Made by a program: the position numbers and the translations under genes. From Sulfitobacter brevis (lineage in GTDB: Bacteria > Pseudomonadota > Alphaproteobacteria > Rhodobacterales > Rhodobacteraceae), in assembly GCF_900112755.1 (NCBI RefSeq), contig NZ_FOMW01000008.1, positions 124,001 through 188,000 of the forward strand: a stretch of DNA of 64,000 nt, written 5' to 3'. Each line of letters opens with the position of its first letter. Positions within the stretch are counted from its first letter, which is position 1. Below the pieces are notes generated by a model. That model was not told the DNA's origin. It saw nothing but the letters and a program-made list of their open reading frames with translations, and did not search any database. Shown piece after piece: positions 9,807-19,184 of this stretch.

Positions 9807-10346
9807 ATGAAACGAATTCTTACCGGCACCCTTCTGATCGCCGCATTGGCCGTATCGGCCTGTACCAACCCCAATCGCTTTGGCGCAGACGGCTCTGCCA
9901 ACGGTCTTGGTGCCAATGGCGCCAACGGCTCGGCTGGCATCAACAGCGGCGTAATCCCCGGCAGCGCCAACGATCCCGCATCCTCCGCCTATTTTCAGCA
10001 GGCCATCGGCGACCGTGTGTTGTTTCTGGTCGACCAGTCCAACCTGACCGACATCGGTCGTTCAACGCTCGACGGGCAGGCTCGGTGGTTGCTGACCAAT
10101 TCCGACTACCAAGCCGTGATCGAAGGCCACGCAGACGAACAGGGCACCCGCGAATACAACATCGCCTTGGGCGCGCGCCGTGCAACAGCCGTGCAAGAAT
10201 ACCTCATCTCCCAAGGCGTGCCATCGTCGCGTCTGCGGATCATCAGCTATGGCAAAGAACGCCCGATCGAAGTGTGTTCGCAAGAAGCCTGCTATGCCAA
10301 GAACCGCCGTGCCGTCACCGTTCTGGCGGGCGGCCTGACAAGCTAG
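9807..10346 (+). CDS. pal: Peptidoglycan-associated lipoprotein Pal
   Basis: Outer-membrane lipoprotein that binds peptidoglycan through an OmpA-like domain. The open frame reaches back to 9717, but the ATG at 9807 gives a perfect lipoprotein signal, MKRILTGTLLIAALAVSAC, with the lipobox cysteine at residue 19. The 179-residue product has a glycine/asparagine linker and then the OmpA C-terminal domain. That domain carries the peptidoglycan-binding helix (IEGHADEQGTREYNIALGARRA) and a conserved cysteine pair (VCSQEACYAKNRRA). Confidence 0.96.
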   Translation: MKRILTGTLLIAALAVSACTNPNRFGADGSANGLGANGANGSAGINSGVIPGSANDPASSAYFQQAIGDRVLFLVDQSNLTDIGRSTLDGQARWLLTNSDYQAVIEGHADEQGTREYNIALGARRATAVQEYLISQGVPSSRLRIISYGKERPIEVCSQEACYAKNRRAVTVLAGGLTS

Positions 10347-10359
10347 GACAGTCTGACCT

Positions 10360-11214
10360 ATGAAGATGCGTTTTTTAATGGTTTTGGCGACAGGGGTGAT
10401 GATCAGCCCTGTCGTCGCGGGTGCACAGGACGCCGAGACTTTGGCGGATGTGCGTCAGGAACTCACTGTGCTGAATGTCGAGGTGCAAAAGCTGCGCCGC
10501 GAATTGTCCACTACAGGCGGGGCGTCGGTAGAGATCGGGGCCGGTTCTGTGCTGGAGCGGGTCTATACGATGGAGAGCGAACTCCAACGTCTGACATCGA
10601 AAACCGAAGAGCTGGAAAACCGCGTCAACCGGGTGGTCGGCGATGGCACCAACCGTCTTGGCGATCTTAATTTCCGTCTCTGCGAGCTGGAGCCGGCCTG
10701 TGATATCGGTGCGCTCCCCGAAATGACACCGCTGGGCGGCGCGGGACAGACCGCGACTTCGGCACCGCTGGCGCCCCCCGTGACGGCGCCATCGGCACCC
10801 AGCACTACCCTTTCCAACCAGTCAGAGCTCGCAGTAAGCGAAGCTGCCGATTTCGAGCGGGCGCAGGCGGCGCTCGCATCCGGTGACTTTCGCACCGCCG
10901 CTGACCAGTTTGAGGCCTTCAACCAGACCTACCCCGGTGGTCCGCTAGCCGCCGAAGCCGAGTTGCGCCGTGGCGAGGCATTGTCCGGTTTGGGCGACAC
11001 CCGCGAAGCAGCGCGTGCCTTTTTGGCAGGCTTCAGCAGCAATCCGACCGGTCCGATTGCACCGCAGACCCTGTTTGAGCTGGGCCGTGCGCTTGGCAAG
11101 CTCGATCAAACCCAAGAAGCCTGCGTGACCCTGTCCGAAGTCGGGCTGCGGTTCCCAGGCGATCCGGCCGCCCTTCAGGCCGAGACTGAGAAACTGACAC
11201 TCGGCTGTTCGTAA
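10360..11214 (+). CDS. cpoB: Tol-Pal coordinator CpoB (YbgF)
   Basis: Periplasmic protein that in E. coli links Tol-Pal with peptidoglycan synthesis during division. The 284-residue precursor has a cleavable signal (ending AGA, about residue 22). A coiled coil of about 90 residues (LADVRQELTVLNVEVQKLRREL and after) mediates trimerisation. A linker rich in alanine, proline and threonine leads to tetratricopeptide repeats (DFERAQAALASGDFRTAADQF...). It lies 13 bases after pal and four bases before tilS, at the end of the tol-pal block. Confidence 0.93.
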   Translation: MKMRFLMVLATGVMISPVVAGAQDAETLADVRQELTVLNVEVQKLRRELSTTGGASVEIGAGSVLERVYTMESELQRLTSKTEELENRVNRVVGDGTNRLGDLNFRLCELEPACDIGALPEMTPLGGAGQTATSAPLAPPVTAPSAPSTTLSNQSELAVSEAADFERAQAALASGDFRTAADQFEAFNQTYPGGPLAAEAELRRGEALSGLGDTREAARAFLAGFSSNPTGPIAPQTLFELGRALGKLDQTQEACVTLSEVGLRFPGDPAALQAETEKLTLGCS

Positions 11215-11218
11215 CCCC

Positions 11219-12475
11219 ATGCCGCTGCGCCTCACTCAACAGGTTGCGGATGCCTTCTTGCCGCATCCGCCCGAGAGAGTGGGTGTGGCGGTGTCAGGCG
11301 GCGGCGATTCGATGGCGCTGCTGCATTTGATGCACCAGATGTGCAGCCTGCATAACATCACCCTACGGGCTGTCACGGTCGATCACGGGTTACGCGCCGG
11401 ATCGGATGGCGAGGCGCAGATGGTGCACCGGTTTTGCGCAGGGCTGGGAATTTCCCATGACACCCTGCACTGGCAGGACTGGGACGGCACTGGCAATCTC
11501 CAGAACGCCGCGCGCGATGCCCGCTACCGGCTGATGTCGGAGTGGGCGCGCACCCATCGCATCGATACCATCGCTTTGGGCCATACCGCGGATGATCAGG
11601 CCGAGACCGTCCTGATGCGGCTGGCGCGACAGTCTGGCGTGGACGGTCTGGCGGCGATGGCCGCGCGCAAAACCCGCGCAGGCCTGACGTGGGTGCGCCC
11701 GTTACTGGGGGCCAGCCGCGAAGATTTGCGCGGCCACTTGCGCGACAGTGGCATCACTTGGGCCGAAGACCCCAGCAACGAAGACCTATCTTACGACCGC
11801 ATCAAGGTGCGCAAAGCCTTGGAGGTGCTCGCCCCTTTAGGAATTGGCGTCCAGGGGCTGGCAGCGGTGGCAAGCAGCATGGCCGAGGCCCGCAGCGCAC
11901 TTGATTGGCAGACCTTTACAGCGGCCCGCGACGCGGCGGTGGTCGATGCGGGCGCGGTGGTGATCTGCGAACGCAAGCTGCGCATCATGCCGGTGGAAAT
12001 TCAACGCAGGCTCTTGGTCCATGCAATCGGGTGGATCAGCGGTGCCAAATATCCGCCCCGTCGCGGGGCCATTGCAAATCTGATGACCGCCCTACGAGAC
12101 GGCCAAGCGGGAACGCTTGATGGCTGTCATGTTTGCCGTGCGCAGGGGAAGGTCTGGATTTTCCGTGAGTTGAACGCGGTGCGCGATGTCGCGGCGCCAC
12201 ACGATGCGCTTTGGGACGGGCGTTGGCGGGTGTCGCCAGCGGACGCGCAGGAAGACACCGAGGACACCACGCTGCGCGCCTTGGGGCCTGACGGGCTGCT
12301 GCAAGTGCCAGACTGGCGCGCGACAGGCCGCCCCCATGCGATGCTTTTATCGACCCCGGCAGTATGGAAGGGCGACCGGCTTGTCGCGGCCCCCCTTGCA
12401 GCTATGGGTCAGAAGTGGCATGCCCACGTCGATGGTGGCGAAGAAGCTTTCTTTGCTGCCCTGTTGTCGCATTGA
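11219..12475 (+). CDS. tilS: tRNA(Ile)-lysidine synthetase TilS
   Basis: ATP-dependent enzyme that adds lysine to the wobble cytidine of tRNA-Ile(CAU), changing its identity from Met to Ile. The P-loop SGGGDS is at residues 26-31, followed by the N-type ATP pyrophosphatase domain with the HTADDQAETVLMRL motif. The C-terminal half is less conserved. Length (418) is typical for alphaproteobacteria. The neighbours cpoB and ftsH match the usual order in this family of bacteria. Confidence 0.93.
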   Translation: MPLRLTQQVADAFLPHPPERVGVAVSGGGDSMALLHLMHQMCSLHNITLRAVTVDHGLRAGSDGEAQMVHRFCAGLGISHDTLHWQDWDGTGNLQNAARDARYRLMSEWARTHRIDTIALGHTADDQAETVLMRLARQSGVDGLAAMAARKTRAGLTWVRPLLGASREDLRGHLRDSGITWAEDPSNEDLSYDRIKVRKALEVLAPLGIGVQGLAAVASSMAEARSALDWQTFTAARDAAVVDAGAVVICERKLRIMPVEIQRRLLVHAIGWISGAKYPPRRGAIANLMTALRDGQAGTLDGCHVCRAQGKVWIFRELNAVRDVAAPHDALWDGRWRVSPADAQEDTEDTTLRALGPDGLLQVPDWRATGRPHAMLLSTPAVWKGDRLVAAPLAAMGQKWHAHVDGGEEAFFAALLSH

Positions 12476-12566
12476 ACTAGGGCGTATGATGTCTATCTAA
12501 TGGGCAGGGTGCGTCGGAGGGATGTGCTATCATGGTCAGCGCAATCTGTGCGCGACCCTCGCTGTT

Positions 12567-12581
12567 AGGAGAGTTTCTTTG
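12567..12581 (+). promoter_or_regulatory. Ribosome site deciding the TTG start of ftsH
   Basis: AGGAG at 12567-12571 is followed seven bases later by TTG at 12579-12581. The spacing favours the TTG over the ATG at 12588. A TTG start often lowers initiation, which could limit FtsH synthesis; that consequence is inferred. Confidence 0.6.
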
Positions 12582-14492
12582 GGAAACATGCGTAATCTCG
12601 CCTTTTGGGTTGTTCTGCTGGTGCTCATTGTAGCGCTGTTCAACCTGTTCAACGGATCAGGCGGCACGCTGCAAAGCAACGAGGTAAGCTACTCGGAATT
12701 CGTCGGTTCGGTTAAATCGGGGGATGTGCGCAATGTGACGCTTGATGGCGAACAGGTCCGCTTCCGCCGGGCCGATGGCACCGACTATGTGACGGTCAAG
12801 CCGGACGACGCCGAGATTACCTCTTTGCTGATCGACAATTCCGTGCCGATCAAGGTGCAGCCACAACAGCAATCGGGCTTCCAGACTTTCCTGATGTCGC
12901 TGCTGCCAATCATTCTGTTGATCGGGGTGTGGATCTATTTCATGAACCGCATGCAGGGCGGCGGCAAAGGCGGCGCGATGGGCTTTGGCAAATCCAAAGC
13001 CAAGATGCTGACCGAAAAGCAGGGTCGCGTGACCTTTGAAGATGTCGCTGGCATTGATGAGGCCAAAGAAGAGCTTGAAGAAATCGTTGAATTCCTGCGC
13101 AACCCGCAGAAATTCTCGCGCCTTGGCGGCAAGATCCCCAAAGGTGCTTTGCTCGTCGGCCCTCCCGGTACTGGGAAGACCTTGCTGGCCCGCGCGATTG
13201 CGGGAGAGGCGGGCGTGCCGTTTTTCACAATTTCGGGTTCCGACTTCGTTGAAATGTTCGTCGGTGTCGGTGCATCCCGTGTGCGCGACATGTTCGAGCA
13301 GGCCAAAAAGAATGCACCGTGCATTGTCTTTATCGATGAAATTGACGCCGTTGGTCGCCACCGTGGCGCCGGCTATGGCGGCGGTAACGACGAGCGTGAG
13401 CAGACCTTGAACCAGCTTCTGGTCGAGATGGACGGTTTTGAGGCCAACGAGGGTGTGATCATCCTTGCGGCGACCAACCGTCGTGATGTGCTTGACCCTG
13501 CCTTGCTACGTCCGGGTCGTTTTGACCGTCAGGTCACAGTACCGAACCCCGACATCAAAGGCCGCGAGAAGATCCTGCACGTACACGCGCGCAAAACACC
13601 GCTTGGCCCTGACGTTGATCTGCGCATCATCGCCCGTGGCACGCCCGGTTTCTCAGGTGCCGATTTGGCGAACCTTGTGAACGAAGCGGCTTTGACCGCT
13701 GCGCGCATCGGGCGTCGTTTCGTGACGATGATCGATTTCGAGCAGGCCAAGGACAAGGTCATGATGGGCCCCGAGCGGCGCTCGATGGTGATGACTGCCG
13801 AGCAGAAAGAAATGACCGCGTATCATGAGGCTGGCCACGCGCTGGTTGGCATGTCCCTACCGAAATGTGATCCGGTCTATAAAGCAACGATCATTCCACG
13901 CGGTGGTGCGCTGGGTATGGTGATGAGCCTGCCTGAAATGGACCGCCTCAATATGTTCAAGGACGAATGCCACCAGCGCTTGGCTATGACCATGGCGGGC
14001 AAGGCGGCAGAGATCCACAAATACGGCCCTGATTCCGTGTCAAACGGTCCTGCGGGCGATATCCAGCAGGCGTCAGCCTTGGCACGCGCAATGGTGCTGC
14101 GCTGGGGCATGTCGGATAAGGTTGGTAATATCGATTATTCCGAAGCCGCAGAAGGCTATCAGGGTAATACGGCGGGTTTCTCGGTCTCGGCCAACACCAA
14201 GGAACTGGTGGAAAAGGAGGTCCAGAAGTTCATTCAGGACGGTTATGACCATGCGATGCAGATCATTACTGAAAAGGAAGTCGAGTTCGAGCGTCTGGCC
14301 CAAGGCCTGCTGGAATACGAGACCCTGACCGGCGATGAGATCAAGCGCGTGATCAACGGCCTGCCACCGACCGACGATAAGGACGAAAGCGGTCCGGACG
14401 AGGGCAACGCGCCCAGCGTCACAGCGATCCCCAAGGCCAAGGGTAAAAAGACCCCGCCAGCCGGCGATTTGGAGCCTGAACCTTCGGTTTGA
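12579..14492 (+). CDS. ftsH: ATP-dependent membrane zinc protease FtsH
   Basis: Membrane-anchored AAA protease that degrades unstable membrane and soluble proteins. I place the start at TTG 12579: AGGAG at 12567-12571 lies seven bases upstream, whereas the next in-frame ATG at 12588 is 16 bases away. Reading then begins [10 protein letters not shown]. Domains: two membrane helices (about residues 7-25 and 103-122) around a periplasmic loop; AAA domain with Walker A GPPGTGKT at about 194, Walker [13 protein letters not shown] and the [10 protein letters not shown] second region of homology; peptidase domain with zinc motif HEAGH at about 416-420. A basic/acidic tail ends the 637-residue protein. 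Confidence 0.96.
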   Translation: MGNMRNLAFWVVLLVLIVALFNLFNGSGGTLQSNEVSYSEFVGSVKSGDVRNVTLDGEQVRFRRADGTDYVTVKPDDAEITSLLIDNSVPIKVQPQQQSGFQTFLMSLLPIILLIGVWIYFMNRMQGGGKGGAMGFGKSKAKMLTEKQGRVTFEDVAGIDEAKEELEEIVEFLRNPQKFSRLGGKIPKGALLVGPPGTGKTLLARAIAGEAGVPFFTISGSDFVEMFVGVGASRVRDMFEQAKKNAPCIVFIDEIDAVGRHRGAGYGGGNDEREQTLNQLLVEMDGFEANEGVIILAATNRRDVLDPALLRPGRFDRQVTVPNPDIKGREKILHVHARKTPLGPDVDLRIIARGTPGFSGADLANLVNEAALTAARIGRRFVTMIDFEQAKDKVMMGPERRSMVMTAEQKEMTAYHEAGHALVGMSLPKCDPVYKATIIPRGGALGMVMSLPEMDRLNMFKDECHQRLAMTMAGKAAEIHKYGPDSVSNGPAGDIQQASALARAMVLRWGMSDKVGNIDYSEAAEGYQGNTAGFSVSANTKELVEKEVQKFIQDGYDHAMQIITEKEVEFERLAQGLLEYETLTGDEIKRVINGLPPTDDKDESGPDEGNAPSVTAIPKAKGKKTPPAGDLEPEPSV

Positions 14493-14521
14493 GTCCGGAC
14501 AGCGTTAGCAAACTAGAACAC

Positions 14522-14550
14522 CAAGGCCTTGCTTTTGCGGGGCCTTGTGC
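14522..14550 (+). terminator. Hairpin after ftsH, weak terminator candidate
   Basis: CAAGGCC at 14522-14528 pairs with GGCCTTG at 14541-14547 across a 12-base loop. The T-tract that follows is poor (TGCGTTT), so termination may be incomplete. Confidence 0.4.
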
Positions 14551-14657
14551 GTTTAGGAGTGCGCGAGTTTCGTTGCTGCACTTGCAAGCGGATGCGGGAT
14601 TGGCCATCTTCTGCCAGCGTGAGCGCACCACGGTTTGAACAGTATACAGGAATGGAC

Positions 14658-15228
14658 ATGGCCGAGCTTAGACCGACAGATTTTGTAGCCACGATACGCT
14701 GGCTTGGCACGGTCCCCCAAGACAGGCGCAACATCCGCTCGATATCGGTTCAGTCGCTGACCGCCACTTTCGCAGGGATCGTGGGGGATTATCATGGCGG
14801 GCTAACGCGCGGCGCTTGTGTGCGGGTGAAAGAGCAACATCCCCGAGGTACCGAAATCCGCAATACGCGGCAGCTTTCCATCCTGTCAGTCGAAGAGATT
14901 GCCGAGATTGCCGCGGAGATGGGGGTGGATGACCTCGATCCGGCGCTGCTTGGGGTGTCGATCGTGGTGGAGGGGATACCGGATTTCACCCATCTGCCGC
15001 CTGCTTCACGCTTGCAAACCATGAGTGGCACAACACTTGTTGTGGACGTCGAGAACGGCCCCTGCACGCGAAATAGAAACCGTGGCACCGGGGCAGGGAA
15101 AACTCTTCAAACCCGCCGCACGCGGCAAGCGTGGCGTGACGGGGTGGATCGAGCGCGAAGGGCAACTTGCCGTGGGCGATACTTTGCGGCTGCATGTGCC
15201 GAACCAGCGGGTCTGGGCGCACCTTTAA
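14658..15228 (+). pseudogene. MOSC-domain protein, frameshifted
   Basis: MOSC domains bind molybdenum cofactor or act in metal-sulfur transfer. From ATG 14658 (AGGA eight bases upstream) the first frame reads a normal MOSC N-terminal part: SVQSLTATFAGIVGDYHGG, RNTRQLSILSVEEI, and the cysteine segment VDVENGPC ending at 15065. The second half, AREIETVAPGQGKLFKPAA then RRGVT-type segment GKRGVTGWIEREG to the stop at 15228, is in the next frame from 15064. The first frame continues as an arginine-rich shadow to 15332. Family members as I recall them have a few residues between the ENGPC and AREIE blocks, so a short deletion is more likely than one inserted base. The product should be non-functional unless this is an assembly error. 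Confidence 0.8.
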
Positions 15229-15235
15229 GGGACAA

Positions 15236-15255
15236 CGGTTTCCGAAAAGAAACCG
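15236..15255. other. Hairpin downstream of the MOSC gene
   Basis: CGGTTTC (15236-15242) and GAAACCG (15249-15255) form a perfect seven-base stem with a six-base loop. No T-tract follows. A second perfect stem, GCCCCTC (15316-15322) with GAGGGGC (15331-15337), lies 39 bases before the fhs start. Either could affect message stability or fhs expression; I cannot say which. Confidence 0.4.
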
Positions 15256-15375
15256 CAGCACCGCCCGCCGCCGCATCGGGTGGTGGATATGTCGGAAATG
15301 CCATGTCGCCTATGAGCCCCTCCCCTGTATGAGGGGCACAACGACATCGCCCAAGGCGGCAACAGGGGAACTGAC

Positions 15376-17052
15376 ATGGCTTTCAAGACCGACATCGAAA
15401 TCGCACGCGAAGCGAAAAAACGCCCTATCCAAGAGATCGGTGAAAAGCTGGGCATCTCTAGCGCCGACCTGCTGCCCTACGGCCATGACAAGGCAAAGGT
15501 CAGCCAGACCTTTATCGACAGCGTTCAGGGCAATCCGAACGGCAAACTAATCCTTGTGACCGCGATCAACCCGACGCCTGCGGGCGAAGGCAAGACCACT
15601 ACAACCGTGGGTCTGGGCGATGGTCTGAACCGGATTGGCAAGAAGGCAGCGGTCTGCATCCGCGAAGCCTCGCTTGGTCCGAACTTTGGTATGAAGGGCG
15701 GGGCCGCCGGCGGTGGATATGCTCAGATCGTGCCGATGGAAGAGATGAACCTGCATTTCACCGGTGACTTCCACGCTATCACCAGCGCACACAACCTGCT
15801 GTCGGCGATGATCGACAACCACATCTATTGGGGCAATGCGCTTGAGATCGACACCCGTCGCGTGGTGTGGCGTCGCGCGCTCGATATGAACGATCGTGCC
15901 TTGCGGACCATCACAGCGAGCCTTGGAGGGGTTGCCAACGGTTTCCCGCGTGAGGCTGGTTTTGATATCACTGTGGCCTCCGAGGTCATGGCGATCTTGT
16001 GTCTGGCGACAAACCTCAAAGACCTTGAGAAGCGCTTGGGCGATATGATCGTGGCCTACACCCGCGAGCGCAAACCGATCTATGCGCGCGACATCAAGGC
16101 CGACGGTGCAATGACTGTGCTGTTGAAGGACGCGATGCAGCCCAACCTCGTGCAGACGCTGGAGAACAATCCGGCCTTCGTGCACGGCGGCCCGTTTGCG
16201 AATATCGCGCATGGCTGTAACTCGGTCATTGCCACAACAACCGCACTGAAGCTGGCGGATTATGTGGTGACCGAAGCGGGTTTCGGTGCCGACCTTGGCG
16301 CCGAGAAGTTCATGAACATCAAGTGTCGTAAGGCCGGTTTGGCGCCTTCCTGCGTAGTGGTTGTGGCGACTGTGCGCGCAATGAAGATGAACGGCGGCGT
16401 GGCTAAGGCTGATCTCGGTGCCGAGAATGTCGATGCGGTCAAAAGCGGGTGTGCGAACCTTGGGCGTCACATCGAAAACGTCAAAAGCTTTGGTGTGCCG
16501 GTGGTCGTGGCGATCAACCACTTTGTCACTGACACAGATGCCGAGGTGCAGGCCGTTAAGGAATACGTGAAGGATCAAGGCTCCGAGGCCATCCTGTCCC
16601 GGCATTGGGAATTGGGCTCCGAAGGTTCTGCCGAACTGGCAACCCGCGTGGCCGAGATTGCCGATGGTGATTCAGCGAACTTTGCGCCGATCTATCCCGA
16701 CGAAATGCCGTTGTTCCAAAAGATCGAGACTATCGCCAAGCGTATCTATCGTGCGGACGAGGTTTTGGCCGACACAAAAATTCGCAACCAGTTGAAAGAA
16801 TGGGAAGAGCAGGGCTATGGCCATCTGCCGGTCTGCATGGCCAAGACGCAGTACAGCTTCACCACGGATCCTGAACGCCGCGGCGCCCCTACGGGATTCT
16901 CTGTGCCGGTGCGTGAGGTTCGCCTTTCTGCTGGGGCCGGTTTCGTCGTGGTAATCTGTGGTGAGATCATGACCATGCCGGGCCTGCCACGGGTGCCATC
17001 AGCCGAGAATATCCGGTTGAATGCAGACGGTGACGTCGAAGGTTTGTTCTAG
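15376..17052 (+). CDS. fhs: Formate-tetrahydrofolate ligase Fhs
   Basis: Makes 10-formyl-tetrahydrofolate from formate, ATP and tetrahydrofolate. The 558-residue protein, normal in length, has the ATP-binding loop [18 protein letters not shown] and the family block [20 protein letters not shown]. It also has [19 protein letters not shown] and the C-terminal [20 protein letters not shown] signature. The start has a GGGGAA ribosome site. With folD 103 bases downstream it forms a one-carbon unit. In roseobacters this commonly serves oxidation of methyl and methylated compounds, and here a formaldehyde dehydrogenase is also in the window at 58235. Confidence 0.97.
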   Translation: MAFKTDIEIAREAKKRPIQEIGEKLGISSADLLPYGHDKAKVSQTFIDSVQGNPNGKLILVTAINPTPAGEGKTTTTVGLGDGLNRIGKKAAVCIREASLGPNFGMKGGAAGGGYAQIVPMEEMNLHFTGDFHAITSAHNLLSAMIDNHIYWGNALEIDTRRVVWRRALDMNDRALRTITASLGGVANGFPREAGFDITVASEVMAILCLATNLKDLEKRLGDMIVAYTRERKPIYARDIKADGAMTVLLKDAMQPNLVQTLENNPAFVHGGPFANIAHGCNSVIATTTALKLADYVVTEAGFGADLGAEKFMNIKCRKAGLAPSCVVVVATVRAMKMNGGVAKADLGAENVDAVKSGCANLGRHIENVKSFGVPVVVAINHFVTDTDAEVQAVKEYVKDQGSEAILSRHWELGSEGSAELATRVAEIADGDSANFAPIYPDEMPLFQKIETIAKRIYRADEVLADTKIRNQLKEWEEQGYGHLPVCMAKTQYSFTTDPERRGAPTGFSVPVREVRLSAGAGFVVVICGEIMTMPGLPRVPSAENIRLNADGDVEGLF

Positions 17053-17104
17053 TAAGTCGGGTGGTGCGGCGCGCGGCGGTGCCGACGCCCCGCCCACCCC
17101 CCCT

Positions 17105-17140
17105 CTGCCTCCGGCGGGGATATTTTAGCCAGAAAGAGAC
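17105..17140 (+). repeat. Intergenic element with GGGATATTTTAGCC core
   Basis: The sequence GCCTCCGGCGGGGATATTTTAGCCAGAAAGAG lies between fhs and folD, preceded by a C-rich stretch. A diverged copy in the opposite orientation is at 51862-51893 (GGGATATTTAACGCCCAAAAGAG on the minus strand). Both sit in gaps between genes. From memory, closely similar elements are frequent between genes in Rhodobacteraceae; their role is unknown to me. Confidence 0.5.
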
Positions 17141-17155
17141 AGGGATCCTTACGAT

Positions 17156-18046
17156 ATGTCAGCGACGGTAATCGACGGTAGAGCTTTTGCAGCGAAAGTG
17201 CGCGAGCAGGTGGGCGAACATGTCACGCGCCTGAAAGAAGCGCATGGCATTACGCCGGGCCTGGCTGTTGTGTTGGTCGGGGAGGATCCAGCGTCAGAGG
17301 TTTATGTGCGATCCAAGGGTAAGATGACCTTGGAAGTGGGGATGAAGTCTGTCGAGCATAAGTTGAGCGCGCAAACGGGGCAGCAGGAATTGCTCGATCT
17401 GATTGACGCCCTGAATAATGATCCTGAAATCCACGGAATTCTGGTGCAGTTGCCTTTGCCGGATCATCTGGACGAGGATCTGGTGATCAATTCGATTGCG
17501 CCTGCGAAGGATGTGGACGGCTTTCATGTATCTAACGTGGGGCTGTTGGGCACCGGCCAGAAGAGTATGGTGCCTTGTACGCCGCTGGGCTGTCTGATGA
17601 TGTTGCGTGCCCATCACGGGTCGTTGTCCGGCATGAATGCGGTCGTAATCGGGCGGTCGAATATCGTCGGCAAGCCGATGGCGCAATTGCTGCTGGGGGA
17701 TAGCTGTACTGTGACGATTGCCCATTCGCGGACTAAAGATTTGCCTGAGGTGGTGCGCCGGGCCGATATTGTCGTGGCCGCCGTTGGGCGCCCCGAGATG
17801 GTGCCGGGTGATTGGATCAAACCGGGCGCGACAGTGATTGATGTGGGCATCAACCGCATTGAGCGAGACGGAAAGAAAAAGCTGGTCGGCGATGCCGATT
17901 ATGACAGTTGTGCTGCTGTGGCAGGGGCGATTACGCCGGTGCCGGGCGGTGTAGGGCCGATGACCATTGCTTGCCTGTTGGCCAATACCGTGACGGCCTG
18001 CTGTCGGGCGAACGGGTTGGAGGAGCCGGAGGGGCTGACGGCCTGA
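17156..18046 (+). CDS. folD: Methylenetetrahydrofolate dehydrogenase/cyclohydrolase FolD
   Basis: Bifunctional enzyme interconverting 5,10-methylene-, methenyl- and 10-formyl-tetrahydrofolate with NADP. The 296-residue product has the active-site motif [10 protein letters not shown] (catalytic tyrosine and lysine), the signature [13 protein letters not shown], and the dinucleotide-binding region [16 protein letters not shown]. The C-terminal signature [17 protein letters not shown] is also present. It lies downstream of fhs and ends three bases before the stop of the convergent thioesterase gene. Confidence 0.97.
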   Translation: MSATVIDGRAFAAKVREQVGEHVTRLKEAHGITPGLAVVLVGEDPASEVYVRSKGKMTLEVGMKSVEHKLSAQTGQQELLDLIDALNNDPEIHGILVQLPLPDHLDEDLVINSIAPAKDVDGFHVSNVGLLGTGQKSMVPCTPLGCLMMLRAHHGSLSGMNAVVIGRSNIVGKPMAQLLLGDSCTVTIAHSRTKDLPEVVRRADIVVAAVGRPEMVPGDWIKPGATVIDVGINRIERDGKKKLVGDADYDSCAAVAGAITPVPGGVGPMTIACLLANTVTACCRANGLEEPEGLTA

Positions 18047-18049
18047 TCG

Positions 18050-18472
18050 TCAGCCAAGGGGTACCGGAATCATGGTGCCTTGCAGCAGAGCGATAAGCGT
18101 CTCTTGCTGGCCGTTTATCGCATGAACCTCGGCGGTGACGACGCTGAGACGTCTGCCCGCTTTCACGACCTTGCCCGTCGCGATCAAATGGTCGCCACGG
18201 GCAGGGGCGAGCAGGTTTAATTTGATCTCCGCCGTGACGACCTCCTGATCCAATGGCAGCAGGGTAAGTGCGGCGAAACCGGCGGCGGAATCGCCGATGG
18301 AAAAGGTCAGTCCCGCGTGACCGAAACCCTGTTGTTGTAGGGTTGTCGGCAGGATTGGCGCCTTGATGCGGATATGCCCCTCGGCCACTTCGATCAATGA
18401 TGCGCCCAGCGTTTTCATCATGCTTTGCGCGTCAAAGCTGCGGTGGATGCGATCGATAGCCGGTTGGATCAT
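18050..18472 (-). CDS. PaaI-like hot-dog thioesterase
   Basis: A 140-residue protein of the PaaI/YdiI hot-dog family, which hydrolyses acyl-CoA thioesters. Family features are the segment QQQGFGHAGLTFSIGDSAAGFAALTLLP, where the H-G/D pattern lines the active site, and the strand VVTAEIKLNLLAPARGDHLIATGKVVKAGRRL. Its start overlaps the end of pdeM by four bases, so it is co-translated with that DNA-repair gene. The substrate cannot be told from sequence. Confidence 0.85.
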   Translation of the reverse strand: MIQPAIDRIHRSFDAQSMMKTLGASLIEVAEGHIRIKAPILPTTLQQQGFGHAGLTFSIGDSAAGFAALTLLPLDQEVVTAEIKLNLLAPARGDHLIATGKVVKAGRRLSVVTAEVHAINGQQETLIALLQGTMIPVPLG

Positions 18473-19161
18473 GAGGATACTTTTCTAAACAGGGGAATCG
18501 CGATGGGTGTGGCACCTGTCAGGATTGCGCAGGTTGCCGGCAGCATCAAGGCTTCGAGCACAGGTGATGTGCTGCATAATCCGCCAGTATATGTGCCGTA
18601 GGCGGGCATGATCATCCGGTCGCTGTCCACCAGAAACGCGGGGCGCGATATCCGGCGTCCGCCAAGCTGGACCGAAGCTTTAGGATGATAATGGCCGGAG
18701 ATTTCGGCGCGGGCATTTTTCTGGGCAATATGGCGAAATGTCAGCGGCGCGAGATTTAATTCGCGCAAATGTGTGCCGCCAAGCTCGACCGGACCAGGGT
18801 CATGGTTGCCCTCAATCCAAATCCAGCGACGTCCGGCTTGCAGGCGTGCGAGCCACGAACGCTCGGCTTCGGGCAGGGCGAGCGCGGCATTGAGATCGTC
18901 GAAACTGTCGCCGAGGCAGACCACGATATCCGGCTCGGTGAGCGCGATGTCTGCCGCGAGCCGAGTCAGCGTATCGCGGGTTTCATACGGCGGCAGTGTA
19001 GCCCCACCGCGCCGCGCGATGCGTTCGGATTTTCCCAAGTGCAGGTCACTGACGCAGAGCAGGCTCTGCGCGGCCCAATAAAGTGCACCGCTCCCTAGGG
19101 CGGTGAAATGGGTGGACGCGAATGAGAATTGATATCCGTTCATCCTTTGTTCATGTTTCAA
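18469..19161 (-). CDS. pdeM: Ligase-associated metallophosphoesterase PdeM
   Basis: Calcineurin-like phosphoesterase of the ligase-associated DNA damage response group. The 230-residue product carries the metal-binding motifs in order: DLHLGKSE (D-x-H), CLGDSFDD (G-D-x-x-D), EGNHDPG (G-N-H-D/E) and SGHYHPKA (G-H-x-H). It lies 23 bases downstream of the Lhr-like helicase gene on the same strand. The two are usually found with an ATP-dependent DNA ligase and a beta-lactamase-fold exonuclease, neither of which is in this window. An alternative start six codons in (ATG of MNGYQF) is possible. Confidence 0.92.
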   Translation of the reverse strand: MKHEQRMNGYQFSFASTHFTALGSGALYWAAQSLLCVSDLHLGKSERIARRGGATLPPYETRDTLTRLAADIALTEPDIVVCLGDSFDDLNAALALPEAERSWLARLQAGRRWIWIEGNHDPGPVELGGTHLRELNLAPLTFRHIAQKNARAEISGHYHPKASVQLGGRRISRPAFLVDSDRMIMPAYGTYTGGLCSTSPVLEALMLPATCAILTGATPIAIPLFRKVSS

Positions 19162-19184
19162 AAGGCATGATTTGGCAAGGGGGC

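Noticed and set aside
15066-15332. Reading the first MOSC frame to its stop at 15332 as a normal C-terminus
   Set aside because: After 15065 the residues are arginine-rich and do not resemble MOSC, while the other frame gives clear MOSC sequence.
15229-15375. A folate (THF) riboswitch before fhs
   Set aside because: Only two simple hairpins are visible, and I could not match the conserved core of a known THF riboswitch class.
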